A stretch of DNA of 64,000 nt from Luteimonas viscosa (GTDB lineage Bacteria > Pseudomonadota > Gammaproteobacteria > Xanthomonadales > Xanthomonadaceae), in NCBI RefSeq assembly GCF_008244685.1, contig NZ_VTFT01000002.1, forward strand, positions 310,001 to 374,000. The letters are read 5' to 3'. Below the pieces are notes generated by a model. The model ran no database searches. It was not told the DNA's origin and worked only from the letters and a program-made list of their open reading frames with translations. Every line of letters starts with the position of its first letter. The first letter of the stretch is position 1. A program made the position numbers and the translations under genes. Below, piece by piece: positions 48,994 through 62,260 of the stretch.

Positions 48994-50129
48994 GTGACCG
49001 AAACCGCAATCCTCGTCCTCGAAGACGGCACCGTATTCGAGGGCGTTTCCGTGGGCGCGAACGGCCTGTCGGTCGGCGAGGTGGTGTTCAACACCGCCAT
49101 GACCGGCTACCAGGAAGTGCTCACCGATCCCTCGTACGCGCGCCAGCTGGTGACGCTCACCTATCCGCACATCGGCAACACCGGCTGCACGGACCAGGAC
49201 GACGAAGCCCGCAAGGTCTGGGCCTGTGGCCTGATCGTGCGCGACGTGCCGCGCCGGCCCAGCAACTGGCGCAGCGAGGTCGCGTTGCCGGAATGGCTGC
49301 GCGCGCGCGGGCTGGTCGCGATCTCGGGGATCGACACCCGCAAGCTCACCCGCCTGCTGCGCGATCGCGGATCGCAGAACGGCGCGCTGATGGCCGGCGA
49401 GGTCGACGTGGACAAGGCGCTGGAGGCCGCGCGCAAGTTCCCCGGCCTCAAGGGCATGGACCTGGCGAAGGAAGTCAGCACCGCGAAGACGTATGCCTGG
49501 ACCGAAGGCTCGCTGGATCTCGACACGAACGCGTTCGGGGCCACGCCGCCGAAGTTCAGGGTGGTCGCCTACGACTACGGCGTGAAGCACAACATCCTGC
49601 GCATGCTCGCCGAACGCGGATGCGAGCTCACCGTGGTCCCCGCGCAGACGCCGGCCGAAGAAGTGATGGCGATGCGCCCCGACGGGGTGTTCCTGTCCAA
49701 CGGTCCTGGCGATCCGGAACCCTGCGACTACGCCATCGCCGCGATCCGCACGTTCGTCGCGCGGAAGGTGCCGCTGTTCGGCATCTGCCTGGGCCACCAG
49801 TTGCTGGGACTGGCCGCGGGCGCCAGGACCTCGAAGATGCCGCACGGCCACCACGGCGCGAACCATCCGGTGCAGGACCTCGACAGCGGCCGGGTGATGA
49901 TCACCTCGCAGAACCACGGCTTCGCGGTGGACGAATCGACGCTGCCGGCCAACGTGCGCGTCACCCACCGCTCGCTGTTCGACGGCACCAACCAGGGCAT
50001 CGAGCTGACCGACGCGCCCGCGTTCTCGTTCCAGGGCCACCCGGAAGCCTCGCCGGGCCCGCACGACGTCTCACCGCTGTTCGACCGCTTCGTGGCGTCC
50101 ATGTCGAACCACTCCGCAGGAAGCAACTG

Positions 50130-50130
<1 letters not shown>
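48994..50130 (+). CDS. carA: carbamoyl-phosphate synthase small subunit
   Basis: A 378-residue glutamine amidotransferase subunit feeding ammonia to CarB for arginine and pyrimidine synthesis. Seen: [33 protein letters not shown], the nucleophile Cys in [13 protein letters not shown] and the partner His/Glu in [13 protein letters not shown]. It starts with GTG at 48994, which matches the family start; there is no good upstream ATG. Its TGA shares one base with the carB ATG (TGATG). A potential attenuator lies in its leader. Confidence 0.97.
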
Positions 50131-53381
<3,251 letters not shown>

Positions 53382-53396
53382 GAGGGACGGAATCGA

Positions 53397-53873
53397 ATGA
53401 GAGCACCCATGACCATGGCCGGCGCGCAACGCCTGCGCGCCGAGCTCGAGGAACTGAAGTCGGTCAAGCGCCCAGCGGTGATCAACGCGATCGCCGAGGC
53501 GCGCGCGCACGGCGACCTCAAGGAGAATGCCGAGTACCACGCCGCGCGCGAGCAGCAGGGCTTCATCGAGGGCCGCATCAAGCAGCTCGAGGGCGAGCTG
53601 TCGCACGCCGACGTCATCGACGTGTCCAAGCTCGATGCCGGCGACAAGGTGGTGTTCGGCGCCACCGTGACCATCGCCGACGTCGAGACCGACGAGGAAC
53701 GGCGCTACCAGATCGTCGGCGACCTCGAGGCCGACATCAAGCTGGGCCTGATCGCGATCTCCTCGCCGGTGGCGCGGGCGCTGATCGGCAAGCACGAAGG
53801 CGACAGCGTCACCATCGAGGCGCCCGCCGGCGCGCGGGAATTCGAGATCGTCGGCGTGAGCTACGGCGGCTGA
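53397..53873 (+). CDS. greA: transcription elongation factor GreA
   Basis: A 158-residue factor that rescues backtracked RNA polymerase by stimulating transcript cleavage. Seen: an N-terminal coiled coil with the acidic tip [27 protein letters not shown] and a C-terminal FKBP-like domain ([31 protein letters not shown]). It lies 15 nt after carB with a purine-rich ribosome binding site (GAGAGGGACGGA), so it is probably co-transcribed. A second in-frame ATG at 53409 exists. Confidence 0.96.
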   Translation: MRAPMTMAGAQRLRAELEELKSVKRPAVINAIAEARAHGDLKENAEYHAAREQQGFIEGRIKQLEGELSHADVIDVSKLDAGDKVVFGATVTIADVETDEERRYQIVGDLEADIKLGLIAISSPVARALIGKHEGDSVTIEAPAGAREFEIVGVSYGG

Positions 53874-53880
53874 GCCTGCC

Positions 53881-54828
53881 TTGACGCCGGCCTCCGCCAC
53901 GCTGCTGCTGCCGGCCGCGCGCCGGCTCGGCGCGCAGGCGCTGTCGGCGCCGGTCGCGACCGCGCTGGGGCGTGCCGATGTCGCGCAGGGCCTGGATGCC
54001 GGGCGTCGCGCGCAACTGCTGCGGTACCTTCGGCTGGTCCCGAACCACTGGCCGGTGGCGGCGCTGACGCGGCAGTTCGACGCGGGCGACGCGGCCGGAT
54101 CGACATGGCTGCGCGCGGATCCGTGCCGGGTCCAGCCCGACATCAACGGGGCACGGCTGCTCGGCGTCGGCGCAGCGCTGGGCGTGGAAGCCGCGGACGT
54201 GGCCCAGTTGTTGCCGGCGCTGCGGCCGCTGTTCGGCGACGCCGGATTCCCGATCGACGCGCCGACCCCGTCGCGCTGGTACCTGCGGCTGCCGCCCGGG
54301 TCCAGGCTCCCCGGGTTCAGCGAGCCGGACGAGGCGCTGGGCGCGGACCTGTTCGAGCACCTGGCCGAAGGGCCGGAAGGACGCCGCTGGCGCAGCCTGC
54401 TGAGCGAGGCCCAGGTGGTGCTGCACAACCATCCGTGGAACGCACGGCGCGAGGCTGAGGGCAAGCCGCCGATCAACTCGCTGTGGTTCTGGGGCGGCGG
54501 CGTGCTGCCCGACCATGTCCTGTCCGCGCATGCGGCCTTCCACAGCGACGAGGAGCTCGGCACCGCGTTCGCCGCCGCCGCGGGCATCCATCGGCCGCTG
54601 CCGGCCAGGTTCGCACCGCCGGACGCCGATGCGGTGTTCGACCTGGTCGCCGCGCGCGATTGCGCCGCGCTGGAGCGGGACTGGCTGCAACCTGCGCTGG
54701 CCTCCGTGCGCATCGGCGGGATCGGCACGCTGCGTCTCGACACCGCCGACGGGGTGGTGTTCACGATCGCACGCAGCCAGCGCTGGCGCTTCTGGCGTCG
54801 ACCCCGGCCGGGTTTCGGCGCCGGATGA
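53881..54828 (+). CDS. rpfE: RpfE-type protein (phosphoglycerate mutase-like, COG4255)
   Basis: A 315-residue protein matching RpfE of the Xanthomonas rpf (regulation of pathogenicity factors) neighbourhood by sequence style and by its position upstream of recJ. Seen: STWLRADPCRVQPDINGARLLG and the signature PPINSLWFWGGG with VLPDHV, the region that leads some databases to call it a phosphoglycerate mutase. The biochemical role is not established; rpfE mutation in X. campestris had mild effects. It starts with TTG at 53881, 7 nt after greA, and overlaps recJ by 4 nt (ATGA). Confidence 0.85.
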   Translation: MTPASATLLLPAARRLGAQALSAPVATALGRADVAQGLDAGRRAQLLRYLRLVPNHWPVAALTRQFDAGDAAGSTWLRADPCRVQPDINGARLLGVGAALGVEAADVAQLLPALRPLFGDAGFPIDAPTPSRWYLRLPPGSRLPGFSEPDEALGADLFEHLAEGPEGRRWRSLLSEAQVVLHNHPWNARREAEGKPPINSLWFWGGGVLPDHVLSAHAAFHSDEELGTAFAAAAGIHRPLPARFAPPDADAVFDLVAARDCAALERDWLQPALASVRIGGIGTLRLDTADGVVFTIARSQRWRFWRRPRPGFGAG

Positions 54829-56567
54829 CGCCACGCATCCGCCGGCGCGCGGTCGACGTGCGCGGCGACTGGCCCGACGACGTGCTGCCGCTGCTGCGGC
54901 GCGTCTATGCCGCGCGCGGGGTCGACGACCCCGTACTGGCACGACCGAAGCTCGCGCAACTGCTGCCGCCCGATGCGCTCGGCGGTCTCGAAGCCGCGGT
55001 CGCGCTCCTGGCGGATGCGATCGCGCACGGCGCCCGCATCCTCGTCGTCGGCGACTTCGACGCGGACGGGGCCACCGCCTGCGCGCTCGCGGTGCGCGGC
55101 CTGCGCATGCTCGGCGCGCGCGACGTGGTTCACGCGGTGCCGAACCGGATGGTGCACGGCTACGGTCTGTCGCCGGCGCTGGTCGAGGAACTCGCACCGC
55201 TGGCCCCCGACCCCGGGTCAGGCCCGGGGCAGGCCCTGCTGGTCACCGTCGACCACGGCGTCGCCTGCCTCGCGGGCGTCGCCGCGGCGAAGGCACGTGG
55301 CTGGCGCGTGCTGGTCACCGACCACCACCTTCCGGGCGAGGCGTTGCCGCCCGCGGACGCGATCGTCAACCCGAACCTGCGCGGCGACGCATTCGCCTGC
55401 AAGGCGCTGGCCGGGGTCGGCGTGATCTTCTACGTGTTGCTGGCGCTGCGCCGGCAGCTGCGCGACGCCGGCGCGTTCGCCGGCGAGGTTCCCGACCTGT
55501 CGACGTTGCTCGACCTGGTCGCCGTGGGGACCGTCGCCGACCTGGTGCCGCTGGACGCGACCAACCGGGCGCTGGTCGCCGCCGGCCTGCGGCGACTGCG
55601 TGCGGGGCAGGGCTGCGCCGGCCTGCAGGCGCTGATCGAGGTATCCGGGCGCACGGCCGCGACGCTGACGGCGGCGGACATCGCCTTCGCGGTCGCGCCC
55701 CGGCTCAATGCCGCGGGCCGGCTGCAGGACATGTCGCTGGGCATCGAATGCCTGCTCAGCGACGATCCGCCGCACGCACGCGAGCTGGCCGGGCAACTGC
55801 ACCGGATCAACGCCGAGCGCCGCGGTGTCCAGCAGGCGATGGTCGATGAAGCCGAAGCGGCGCTGGCGGCGATGGCGCCGCCCGCCGCAGGCGACGCGGC
55901 GGTGGCGGTGTGCCTGTTCGATCCAGGCTGGCATGCCGGCGTGGTCGGGCTGGTGGCGTCGAAGCTCAAGGAACGCCTGCATCGGCCGGTGATCGCGTTC
56001 GCGCCCTCGGAGCCCGACGGCAACGAGTTGCGCGGTTCCGCCCGCTCGATCGCCGGCCTGCACATCCGCGATGCGCTGGCCGCGGTGGATGCCTTGCATC
56101 CCGGGCTGGTCGGGCGTTTCGGCGGGCACGCGATGGCCGCGGGCCTGAGTCTGGAGCGGGATCGTTTCGCCGCCTTCGAGCGGGCCTTCGGCGAGGTGGT
56201 GCGCGCCATGCTCGACCCGGCGCTGCTGCAGGCGGAACTGCTCAGCGATGGCGAACTGGCGCCGGACGAGTTCGATCGCCGCCACGCGGACGCGCTCCGC
56301 GACGGTGGTCCGTGGGGGCAGGGCTTTCCCGAACCGCTGTTCGACGGCCTGTTCGACGTGTCGCAGTGGCGCCTGGTGGGCGAGCGCCACCTCAGGATGG
56401 TGCTGCGCGGCCCCGGCGCGTGCGGTCCGCTCAACGCGATCCATTTCGGCGGCTGGAGCGGCGAGCCGCCTCCGGCGCGCTGCCGCATCGCCTTCCGCCT
56501 GGCACCGGACGACTGGCGCGGACCGCGCGCGATCCAGCTGGTGGTCGAGCATCGCGAGCCGGCCTAG
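54825..56567 (+). CDS. recJ: single-stranded-DNA-specific exonuclease RecJ
   Basis: A 580-residue DHH-family 5'-3' exonuclease. Seen: motif I VVGDFDADGATACAL, TVDHGVACL, motif III LVTDHHLPGE, motif IV GTVADLVPLDATNR, and the DHHA1 domain with GRFGGHAMAAGLSL. The C-terminal OB-like part ends with IQLVVEHREP. It acts in RecF recombination, base excision and mismatch repair. The ATG overlaps the rpfE stop codon. It is the last gene of the carA-carB-greA-rpfE-recJ run; the next gene is convergent. Confidence 0.96.
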   Translation: MTPRIRRRAVDVRGDWPDDVLPLLRRVYAARGVDDPVLARPKLAQLLPPDALGGLEAAVALLADAIAHGARILVVGDFDADGATACALAVRGLRMLGARDVVHAVPNRMVHGYGLSPALVEELAPLAPDPGSGPGQALLVTVDHGVACLAGVAAAKARGWRVLVTDHHLPGEALPPADAIVNPNLRGDAFACKALAGVGVIFYVLLALRRQLRDAGAFAGEVPDLSTLLDLVAVGTVADLVPLDATNRALVAAGLRRLRAGQGCAGLQALIEVSGRTAATLTAADIAFAVAPRLNAAGRLQDMSLGIECLLSDDPPHARELAGQLHRINAERRGVQQAMVDEAEAALAAMAPPAAGDAAVAVCLFDPGWHAGVVGLVASKLKERLHRPVIAFAPSEPDGNELRGSARSIAGLHIRDALAAVDALHPGLVGRFGGHAMAAGLSLERDRFAAFERAFGEVVRAMLDPALLQAELLSDGELAPDEFDRRHADALRDGGPWGQGFPEPLFDGLFDVSQWRLVGERHLRMVLRGPGACGPLNAIHFGGWSGEPPPARCRIAFRLAPDDWRGPRAIQLVVEHREPA

Positions 56568-56655
56568 CGCGGTGGCGCTGCGTTCCAGGCGCGTGCCGGG
56601 GCGGCATGCTCTCCTGTCCAGCGACGGAGAGGCGTGCCATCGGCCGGTGAATGTT

Positions 56656-57882
56656 TCAGGACTCCGCGGTCACGCTTCGGGCCGGGGACGTGGTTGCCGC
56701 CTCCGACCGCGCCGGGTCGCGATACTTCAGGCCGAACAGCGGGCGCAGCGGCGGGATGCGACGGATCGCCTCGTACCCGGCGAAACACAGGCCGAAGGTC
56801 AGCACCACCAGCAGCGGGCCTTCCAGCAGCGGCGGCAGGTCCAGCGGCCTGGCATGGTAGGCCAGCAGCACGATGATGGTCTGGTGCAGGATGTAGACGG
56901 GGAAGATGGCCCGGGTCAGGTAGCGCAGGGCAGGGCTGTCGGACGGCGCCAGGTGTCGGGCGAAGCCGAGGATGGCGACGATCGCGCACCACTGGTTCAG
57001 TCCCCAGGCCGCGCGCATCGCCAGGCGCAGGGCCTGCGGCGGCTCGACTTCGCGGAAATGCTGGAAGTAGGCGATCACCGCCAGCCAGCTCGCGAGCCAC
57101 AGTGCGAGCGCCAGCCAGCGCCGGCGGACCATCGCCTCCCACACGCCCTCGGCGCGCGCGATCGCGAACCCGAGCAGGAAGATCGCGAAGTACTGGACGT
57201 GGTTGTACCAGTCGTCGACCAGCGCGTGGGTGGGTTCGAACCGGCCGATCAGCGCCACCCGGGCGAGGGCGAAGAACGCGATCGGCCAGAGCAGGATGCC
57301 GACGCCCGACGACAGGCCGTTCGCCAGCCGCTCGCCGGCAGCCGCGAGCGCGCGGGGAGCGAACCGTGCCAGCAGCCATACCGCGACCGTGTAGACCCAC
57401 AGGTAGGCGACGAACCATAGGTGGTTCCAGGTCGGCAGGATCAGGCAGTCGTCGCCCCTGCAGAAGCTGTCGTCGGCCGCGAGGTAGCGGCCCCAGAACG
57501 CCAGATAGCCGTCGTGGTAGCCGCCCGGCAGCTTGTCCACGACTTCGTAGTAGGACTGCGGCGGCACGATCACCAGCATGCCGAACGCCAGCGGCACCAG
57601 CAGCCGCCACGAGCGCGCCCCCAGGAAGCGCAGGCGGCTGCCGTCGCGGGTGGCGGCCGCGCGCGCCTTGCCCAGCAGGAACGCCGTCGCCGCGCCGGAG
57701 ACCAGGAACAGCAGCGCCAGGCGCCAGGGCGAGCTGAGCATCATGAAGGGCTCCAGCGCGGGGCTGGCGTGCGGGCTGTCGACGTGCCATTCCCAGGTCA
57801 CGTAGTACATGCCGACGTGGTAGAGCACCAAAAGGGCGAAGGCGAGGACGCGGACCCAGTCGAGATCGTGGCGGCGTGGCAT
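56656..57882 (-). CDS. acyltransferase family 3 membrane protein (OpgC-like)
   Basis: A 408-residue membrane protein with about ten hydrophobic helices, of the acyltransferase 3/OpgC type. Seen: the N-terminal signature HDLDWVRVLAFALLVLYHVGMYYV with catalytic-type His, the Arg/Trp-rich ARSWRLLVPLAFGMLVIVPPQ, LPTWNHLWFVAYLWVY and the late VYILHQTIIVLLAY. Such proteins acylate surface glycans or osmoregulated glucans. The start MPRRHDLDW is preferred, with an AGGGAA ribosome binding site. It is convergent with recJ and divergent from the LytTR gene. Confidence 0.88.
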   Translation of the reverse strand: MPRRHDLDWVRVLAFALLVLYHVGMYYVTWEWHVDSPHASPALEPFMMLSSPWRLALLFLVSGAATAFLLGKARAAATRDGSRLRFLGARSWRLLVPLAFGMLVIVPPQSYYEVVDKLPGGYHDGYLAFWGRYLAADDSFCRGDDCLILPTWNHLWFVAYLWVYTVAVWLLARFAPRALAAAGERLANGLSSGVGILLWPIAFFALARVALIGRFEPTHALVDDWYNHVQYFAIFLLGFAIARAEGVWEAMVRRRWLALALWLASWLAVIAYFQHFREVEPPQALRLAMRAAWGLNQWCAIVAILGFARHLAPSDSPALRYLTRAIFPVYILHQTIIVLLAYHARPLDLPPLLEGPLLVVLTFGLCFAGYEAIRRIPPLRPLFGLKYRDPARSEAATTSPARSVTAES

Positions 57883-58020
57883 GGCGGGTTCCCTGGAAAG
57901 TCGCCACCAGCATCCGCATCGCGGCGGGCAGGCCAAGGCCGCAGTGATCGTGCGACCGGCCGCGGGGACGAATGGCGGCCCGCCGGGACGAACCGTGGCC
58001 ACCCCTTCGTCACGCGCCCT

Positions 58021-58026
58021 TAGAAT
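58021..58026 (+). promoter_or_regulatory. -10-like hexamer before the LytTR gene
   Basis: TAGAAT, 6 nt before the ATG at 58033, with no ribosome binding site. Confidence 0.4.
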
Positions 58027-58032
58027 GCGCGC

Positions 58033-58911
58033 ATGCCATCCACCGCGCGGACCGCCTACGAACGCTATCGTCCCTGGCGGCCCTGGGTGGAGATCGGGGC
58101 GTTCGCGGCGATCCTCGTCTCCAACGCCGTGGGCAATACCGTCACCACCTGGATCGACCTCAACCGCTCACAGCCGGGCAGGGTGCCGCTGTGGGAGCCT
58201 GCGGTCTGGGAGGGCAGCAGCGCGCTGCTGTGGGCGCTGCTCATCCCATTGATCGCCGCGCTCACCTGGCGCTGGCCGACCCACTGGGACAACTGGCGGC
58301 AGCGCCTGCCGCTGCACCTGGCCGCCAGCGCGGCGGTGTGCGTGGCGCACGTGCTCGGCATGGTCGGCCTGCGCATCCTCGCGTACCGCTGGCAGGGCAT
58401 GGACTACGAGTTCGGCCCGTGGCCGCGGGAACTGGTCTACGAGTACCTCAAGGACGTGCGCTCGTACGCCGGCATTGTCCTGATCATCGAGATCTACCGG
58501 CTGCTGCTGCGTCGCCTGCAGGGCGAGGCCAGCTTCCTCGACGCGCCCGACGATGCGCCCCCGGTGGAATCGGTGGAACGTCCGGACCGCTTCCTGGTGC
58601 GCAAGCTCGGACGCGAGTTCCTGGTCGCCGCCCACGACATCGAGTGGCTGCAGGCCTCGGGCAACTACGTGAACCTGCGCGTGCGCGGCCACGACTACCC
58701 GCTGCGCAGCACCGTCGCCGGGATCGAGGCCCGGCTCGATCCGGGACGCTTCCTGCGCATCCACCGCAGCTATATCGTCAACCTCGACCACCTGGCCTCG
58801 ATCGAGCCGCTGGACACCGGCGACGCGCGCGTGCACCTCAGGGACGGCACCGTGCTGCCGGCCAGCCGACGCTATCGCGCGGAGCTTCGCGAGCGGCTGG
58901 GCGAAGGATGA
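58033..58911 (+). CDS. membrane-anchored LytTR-domain transcriptional regulator
   Basis: A 292-residue protein: an N-terminal membrane part with three to four helices (about residues 18-36, 58-76, 92-120 and 140-158) and a C-terminal LytTR DNA-binding domain (about 185-290). LytTR signatures are FLVRKLGREFLVAAHDIEWLQASGNYVNLRV, LRSTVAGIEARLDPGRFLRIHRSYIVN and LPASRRYRAELRERL. It has no receiver domain, so the membrane part probably senses the signal or interacts with a partner. It is divergent from the acyltransferase gene across 150 bp, which could be its target. Confidence 0.9.
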   Translation: MPSTARTAYERYRPWRPWVEIGAFAAILVSNAVGNTVTTWIDLNRSQPGRVPLWEPAVWEGSSALLWALLIPLIAALTWRWPTHWDNWRQRLPLHLAASAAVCVAHVLGMVGLRILAYRWQGMDYEFGPWPRELVYEYLKDVRSYAGIVLIIEIYRLLLRRLQGEASFLDAPDDAPPVESVERPDRFLVRKLGREFLVAAHDIEWLQASGNYVNLRVRGHDYPLRSTVAGIEARLDPGRFLRIHRSYIVNLDHLASIEPLDTGDARVHLRDGTVLPASRRYRAELRERLGEG

Positions 58912-58976
58912 GGTCGCGCCGATGCGAGGCGCGCCGGTGGTCGCCACCTCCTCGCGCCTTGCAATCGGCGCACGCG

Positions 58977-60869
58977 CTACTCCGGAGCGCCGCGCGGCCA
59001 GGCGAATCCGGGATGTCCCGCGGACACCAGCACATCGCCGCCCGCGATCGCCGCACTCGGGTCTTCCAGCACATCGTCGATCGCCGCCTGCGCGCCGCTG
59101 CGCCCCCACAACCCGACCCAGGTGTTGCGCCCACCGCGCTTGGCGGCATAGAGCGCGCGGTCGGCCAGGATGACCGCATCCGGCCAGTGGCCGGATGCGG
59201 CCCCCGCCGTCGCCCCGCCCGCCGGCGGGAATACCGGCGCGCCCGCGAAACCGATCGACACCGTGACCGTGCCGACGCCGCCGCCGAAGGTTGCGCCCGA
59301 GATCGCGAGCCGCAGCCGCTCCGCGGCTTCCGCCGCGCGCTGGCGATCCAGGCCGCGTTCGCCGACCAGGAATTCCTCGCCGCCCCAGCGGGCCACGACC
59401 GCGTCCGCACTGCAGGCGGCAGCCAGGGTCCTGGCGACCGTCACCAGCGCGGCGTCGCCGGCGCCGTGGCCCTGGCGGTCGTTGATGCCCTTGAATCCGT
59501 CGATGTCGATCAGGAACACCACCGCGCGCGCGTCGCCCGCATCGACCCGCGCCGGCACCATGGCATCGAGCCGCTTGCCGGCGGCGTGGCGGTTGAGCAG
59601 CTTGGTGAGGCTGTCCCGGGTGCTCAGGCTGCGCAGGCGGCGCGTGATCCGGCGCTGGTACACGAAGAATCCGAGGGCAAGCGCCACCAGCAGGCCCAGC
59701 GCCGCAATGGCGAGGTTGCGCTGCCGGCGCTCGTGCGAGGCCTCCAGGGCGCTGAGCGCACCCTGCTGGCGGGCCAGCACGAGTTCGTCGCGGTTGTGTT
59801 CGTCCACCAGCGTGGCCTGCACCCTCGCGATGCTGCCGAGCTGGATGGCGCGCAGACGACGCCACTGCTGGTCGTGCATCCCGGCGCTCGTCCGGTAGGC
59901 CTCGCGCCAGTTGCCCTGCGCGAGCAGGGCCGCGATCCTGAGTTCGAGCGCGTCCCGCCGTTCGGACGGGAAGGCACCGTCGGGCAGCAGTCCGAGCGCG
60001 CGCTCCACGTCGGCGAGCGCGCGTCCGGTGTCGCCTTCGTCCAGTGCCAGCTGCGCCTGCAGGACCGCACTGCGCGCGGCCCCGGACACGTCGCCGCCGG
60101 AGCGCTGCTGCGCAAACAGGCGTCCGAGCCGCGCGCGCGCGTCCGGCGCCGCCGAAAGCGCCGCCAGCTCCGCTTCCGAGCGCGCGGCCGTGACCGCATC
60201 CCCGGTGGCGCGTGCGGTGGCCAGCGCCAGCTCCATCTGCGCGGGCGCTTCTTCGCGACGGCCCATCCGCAGCAGGTTCAGCCCCCGGTTGTAGGACAGC
60301 ACCGCCTTGCGCGTCGCGTTCGCGTCATTGATTTCCGCGGCGCGGCGGAACAGCTCCTCGGCCTCCTCGTAGGCAGCCAGCTCGTCGCCGTGGATCATCG
60401 CGATGTTGATCAGCGTCGTGACCTGCGCTTCCCAGGCATCCTCGCGCTCGGCCGCGCGCAGGCCGCGCTCGTAGGCCTGGAGCGCACCGGTGATGTCACC
60501 CGCCAGTTGCAGCGTCGCGCCCGCGTTGGACAAGGCCCGGAGTTCGAAGCCGGCCGGCATCGGCTGCGAAGCCAGCAGGGCCTCGACGGCATCCACCCCC
60601 GCCCGGGCCGCGTCCGCGTTGCCCATGATCGCGTGCGAAATGGCCCTGCACGCCTCGAACACCAGCGCGTCGGGCGGCGCCAGTCCACCCGACTCGAGCC
60701 GCTCGTCCGCCAGCCTGATCGCCGCCGCCTGATCGCTGTGGCGCAGCTGGTAGCACCGCCGGGCGTCGGGATCCAGCTCGTAGGGGGGCTGCGTGTCGCC
60801 GCGCAGCGGGGCCAGCACGAGCGTCAGGAGCAGCAGCCAGGTGCCAGGGAGGAGGACGGTCCGTTGCAT
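58977..60869 (-). CDS. TPR-GGDEF diguanylate cyclase
   Basis: A 630-residue protein: signal peptide (MQRTVLLPGTWLLLLTLVLAPLRG), a large periplasmic helical region with TPR-like repeats (about 35-370), one transmembrane helix (about 395-415) and a cytosolic GGDEF domain. The active site is GGEEF at residues 496-500, an intact form. The inhibitory I-site RxxD is lost (the position reads CSAD). It probably makes c-di-GMP in response to a periplasmic protein or peptide cue. The chosen ATG at 60869 follows GTC with weak ribosome binding signals; an ATG at 60908 would add 13 residues. Confidence 0.9.
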   Translation of the reverse strand: MQRTVLLPGTWLLLLTLVLAPLRGDTQPPYELDPDARRCYQLRHSDQAAAIRLADERLESGGLAPPDALVFEACRAISHAIMGNADAARAGVDAVEALLASQPMPAGFELRALSNAGATLQLAGDITGALQAYERGLRAAEREDAWEAQVTTLINIAMIHGDELAAYEEAEELFRRAAEINDANATRKAVLSYNRGLNLLRMGRREEAPAQMELALATARATGDAVTAARSEAELAALSAAPDARARLGRLFAQQRSGGDVSGAARSAVLQAQLALDEGDTGRALADVERALGLLPDGAFPSERRDALELRIAALLAQGNWREAYRTSAGMHDQQWRRLRAIQLGSIARVQATLVDEHNRDELVLARQQGALSALEASHERRQRNLAIAALGLLVALALGFFVYQRRITRRLRSLSTRDSLTKLLNRHAAGKRLDAMVPARVDAGDARAVVFLIDIDGFKGINDRQGHGAGDAALVTVARTLAAACSADAVVARWGGEEFLVGERGLDRQRAAEAAERLRLAISGATFGGGVGTVTVSIGFAGAPVFPPAGGATAGAASGHWPDAVILADRALYAAKRGGRNTWVGLWGRSGAQAAIDDVLEDPSAAIAGGDVLVSAGHPGFAWPRGAPE

Positions 60870-60952
60870 CGTGACCCAGTTCGGTGAGTGGCCCGGCTCT
60901 CGGGGCAAGATTGCTAGAATCTCATTCTTTACGCAATGCAGACCTGCCCGAC

Positions 60953-62081
60953 ATGATCGAACTCAATCCCGTGCGCCAGCGCATCGCCGACCTGACCGGC
61001 CGGCTGGATGCGCTCAGGGGGTTTCTTTGACTACGACGTCAAGCGCGAACGCCTCGAGGAAGTCGAGCGCGAGCTCGAGAACCCCGACATCTGGAACGAT
61101 CCCGCGCGCGCGCAGGCGCTGGGCCGCGAGCGCTCGCTGCTCGACAAGACCGTCAACGGCATCCGCAGCCTGACCGAAGGGCTCGCCGGCGCCGGCGAAC
61201 TGCTCGACATGGCCGAGGCGGAGGACGACGAGGACACCGCGCAGGCGGTGGCCGACGACGTCGAGCGCCATGCCGGCGAGGTCGACAAGCTGGAATTCCA
61301 GCGCATGTTCTCCGGCGAGATGGACGCGACCAACGCCTTCGTCGACATCCAGGCCGGCGCCGGCGGCACCGAGGCCCAGGACTGGGCGGAAATGCTGCTG
61401 CGCATGTACCTGCGCTGGGCCGAGTCGCGCGGCTGGAAGACCGAGCTGATGGAGGTCAGCGGCGGCGAAGTGGCGGGCATCAAGTCGGCCACGGTGCGGG
61501 TGGAGGGCGACTACGCCTACGGCTGGCTGAAGACCGAGACCGGCGTGCATCGCCTGGTGCGCAAGTCGCCGTTCGATTCCGACAACCGCCGCCACACCAG
61601 CTTCACCTCGGTGTTCGTGTCGCCGGAAGTCGACGACAACATCGATATCGAGATCAACCCGGCCGACCTGAAGACCGACGTCTACCGTTCCTCGGGCGCC
61701 GGCGGCCAGCACGTCAACAAGACCGAATCGGCGGTGCGCATCACCCACGTCCCGACCGGCATCGTGGTCGCCTGCCAGACCGGGCGCAGCCAGCATTCCA
61801 ACCGCGACACGGCGATGAAGATGCTGGCGGCGAAGCTCTACGAGCTGGAGATCCAGAAGCGCAACGCCGAGCGCGATGCGGTGGAGGCCACCAAGTCCGA
61901 CATCGGCTGGGGCAGCCAGATCCGCAACTACGTGCTCGACCAGAGCCGGATCAAGGACTTGCGCACCGGGATCGAGCGCAGCGATACCCAGAAGGTGCTC
62001 GACGGCGATCTCGACGAGTTCGTGGAAGCCAGCCTGAAATCGGGCCTCGAGGCCGGTTCCAAACGCATCGACGCCGTGTGA
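60953..62081 (+). CDS. prfB: peptide chain release factor 2, with programmed +1 frameshift
   Basis: RF2 of 375 residues encoded by joining 60953-61027 and 61029-62081. The first frame gives 25 codons and then stops at TGA (61028-61030). Ribosomes shift +1 at CTT-TGA, skip T61028 and continue with GAC TAC GAC. Seen in the second frame: the tripeptide anticodon SPF ([11 protein letters not shown]) and the catalytic GGQ ([16 protein letters not shown]). It terminates at UGA and UAA and is autoregulated through the in-frame UGA. A TAGAAT -10-like element lies at 60915-60920. Confidence 0.97.
61016..61031 (+). promoter_or_regulatory. RF2 programmed frameshift site
   Basis: An internal Shine-Dalgarno AGGGGG (61016-61021), three spacer nucleotides, then CTT TGA C (61025-61031). 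It has the classic architecture, including C after the stop codon. Confidence 0.97.
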
Positions 62082-62158
62082 TCCATGGCGGCGGGTGATG
62101 GTCTGTCGGAGGCGCTGAAGCCGGCAGGGGCCGAACCACTGGCAGGGGGCCATGCATC

Positions 62159-62243
62159 TGTCATCCCGACCGCAGGGAGGGATCCTGGGCCGGACTGCCT
62201 CGATGCAGCCGAAACCGGATCCCTCGCTCCGCCCGGGATGACA
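62159..62243. repeat. foldback element with 27-bp imperfect inverted repeats
   Basis: Arms 62159-62185 and 62217-62243 match at 23 of 27 positions when inverted, with TGTCATCCCG at the outer ends and GGATCC-type sequence at the inner ends, separated by 31 bp. The arm sequence is of the widespread intergenic GTCATCCCG...GGATC type found in many bacteria, and the unit looks like a small MITE or REP-like element between prfB and lysS. Confidence 0.75.
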
Positions 62244-62260
62244 AACCATTAGGCTGTCCC

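Noticed and set aside
61008..62081. A separate gene starting at ATG 61008 for RF2
   Set aside because: The upstream 25 codons, internal Shine-Dalgarno sequence and CTT-TGA-C show this is the shifted frame of one prfB gene.
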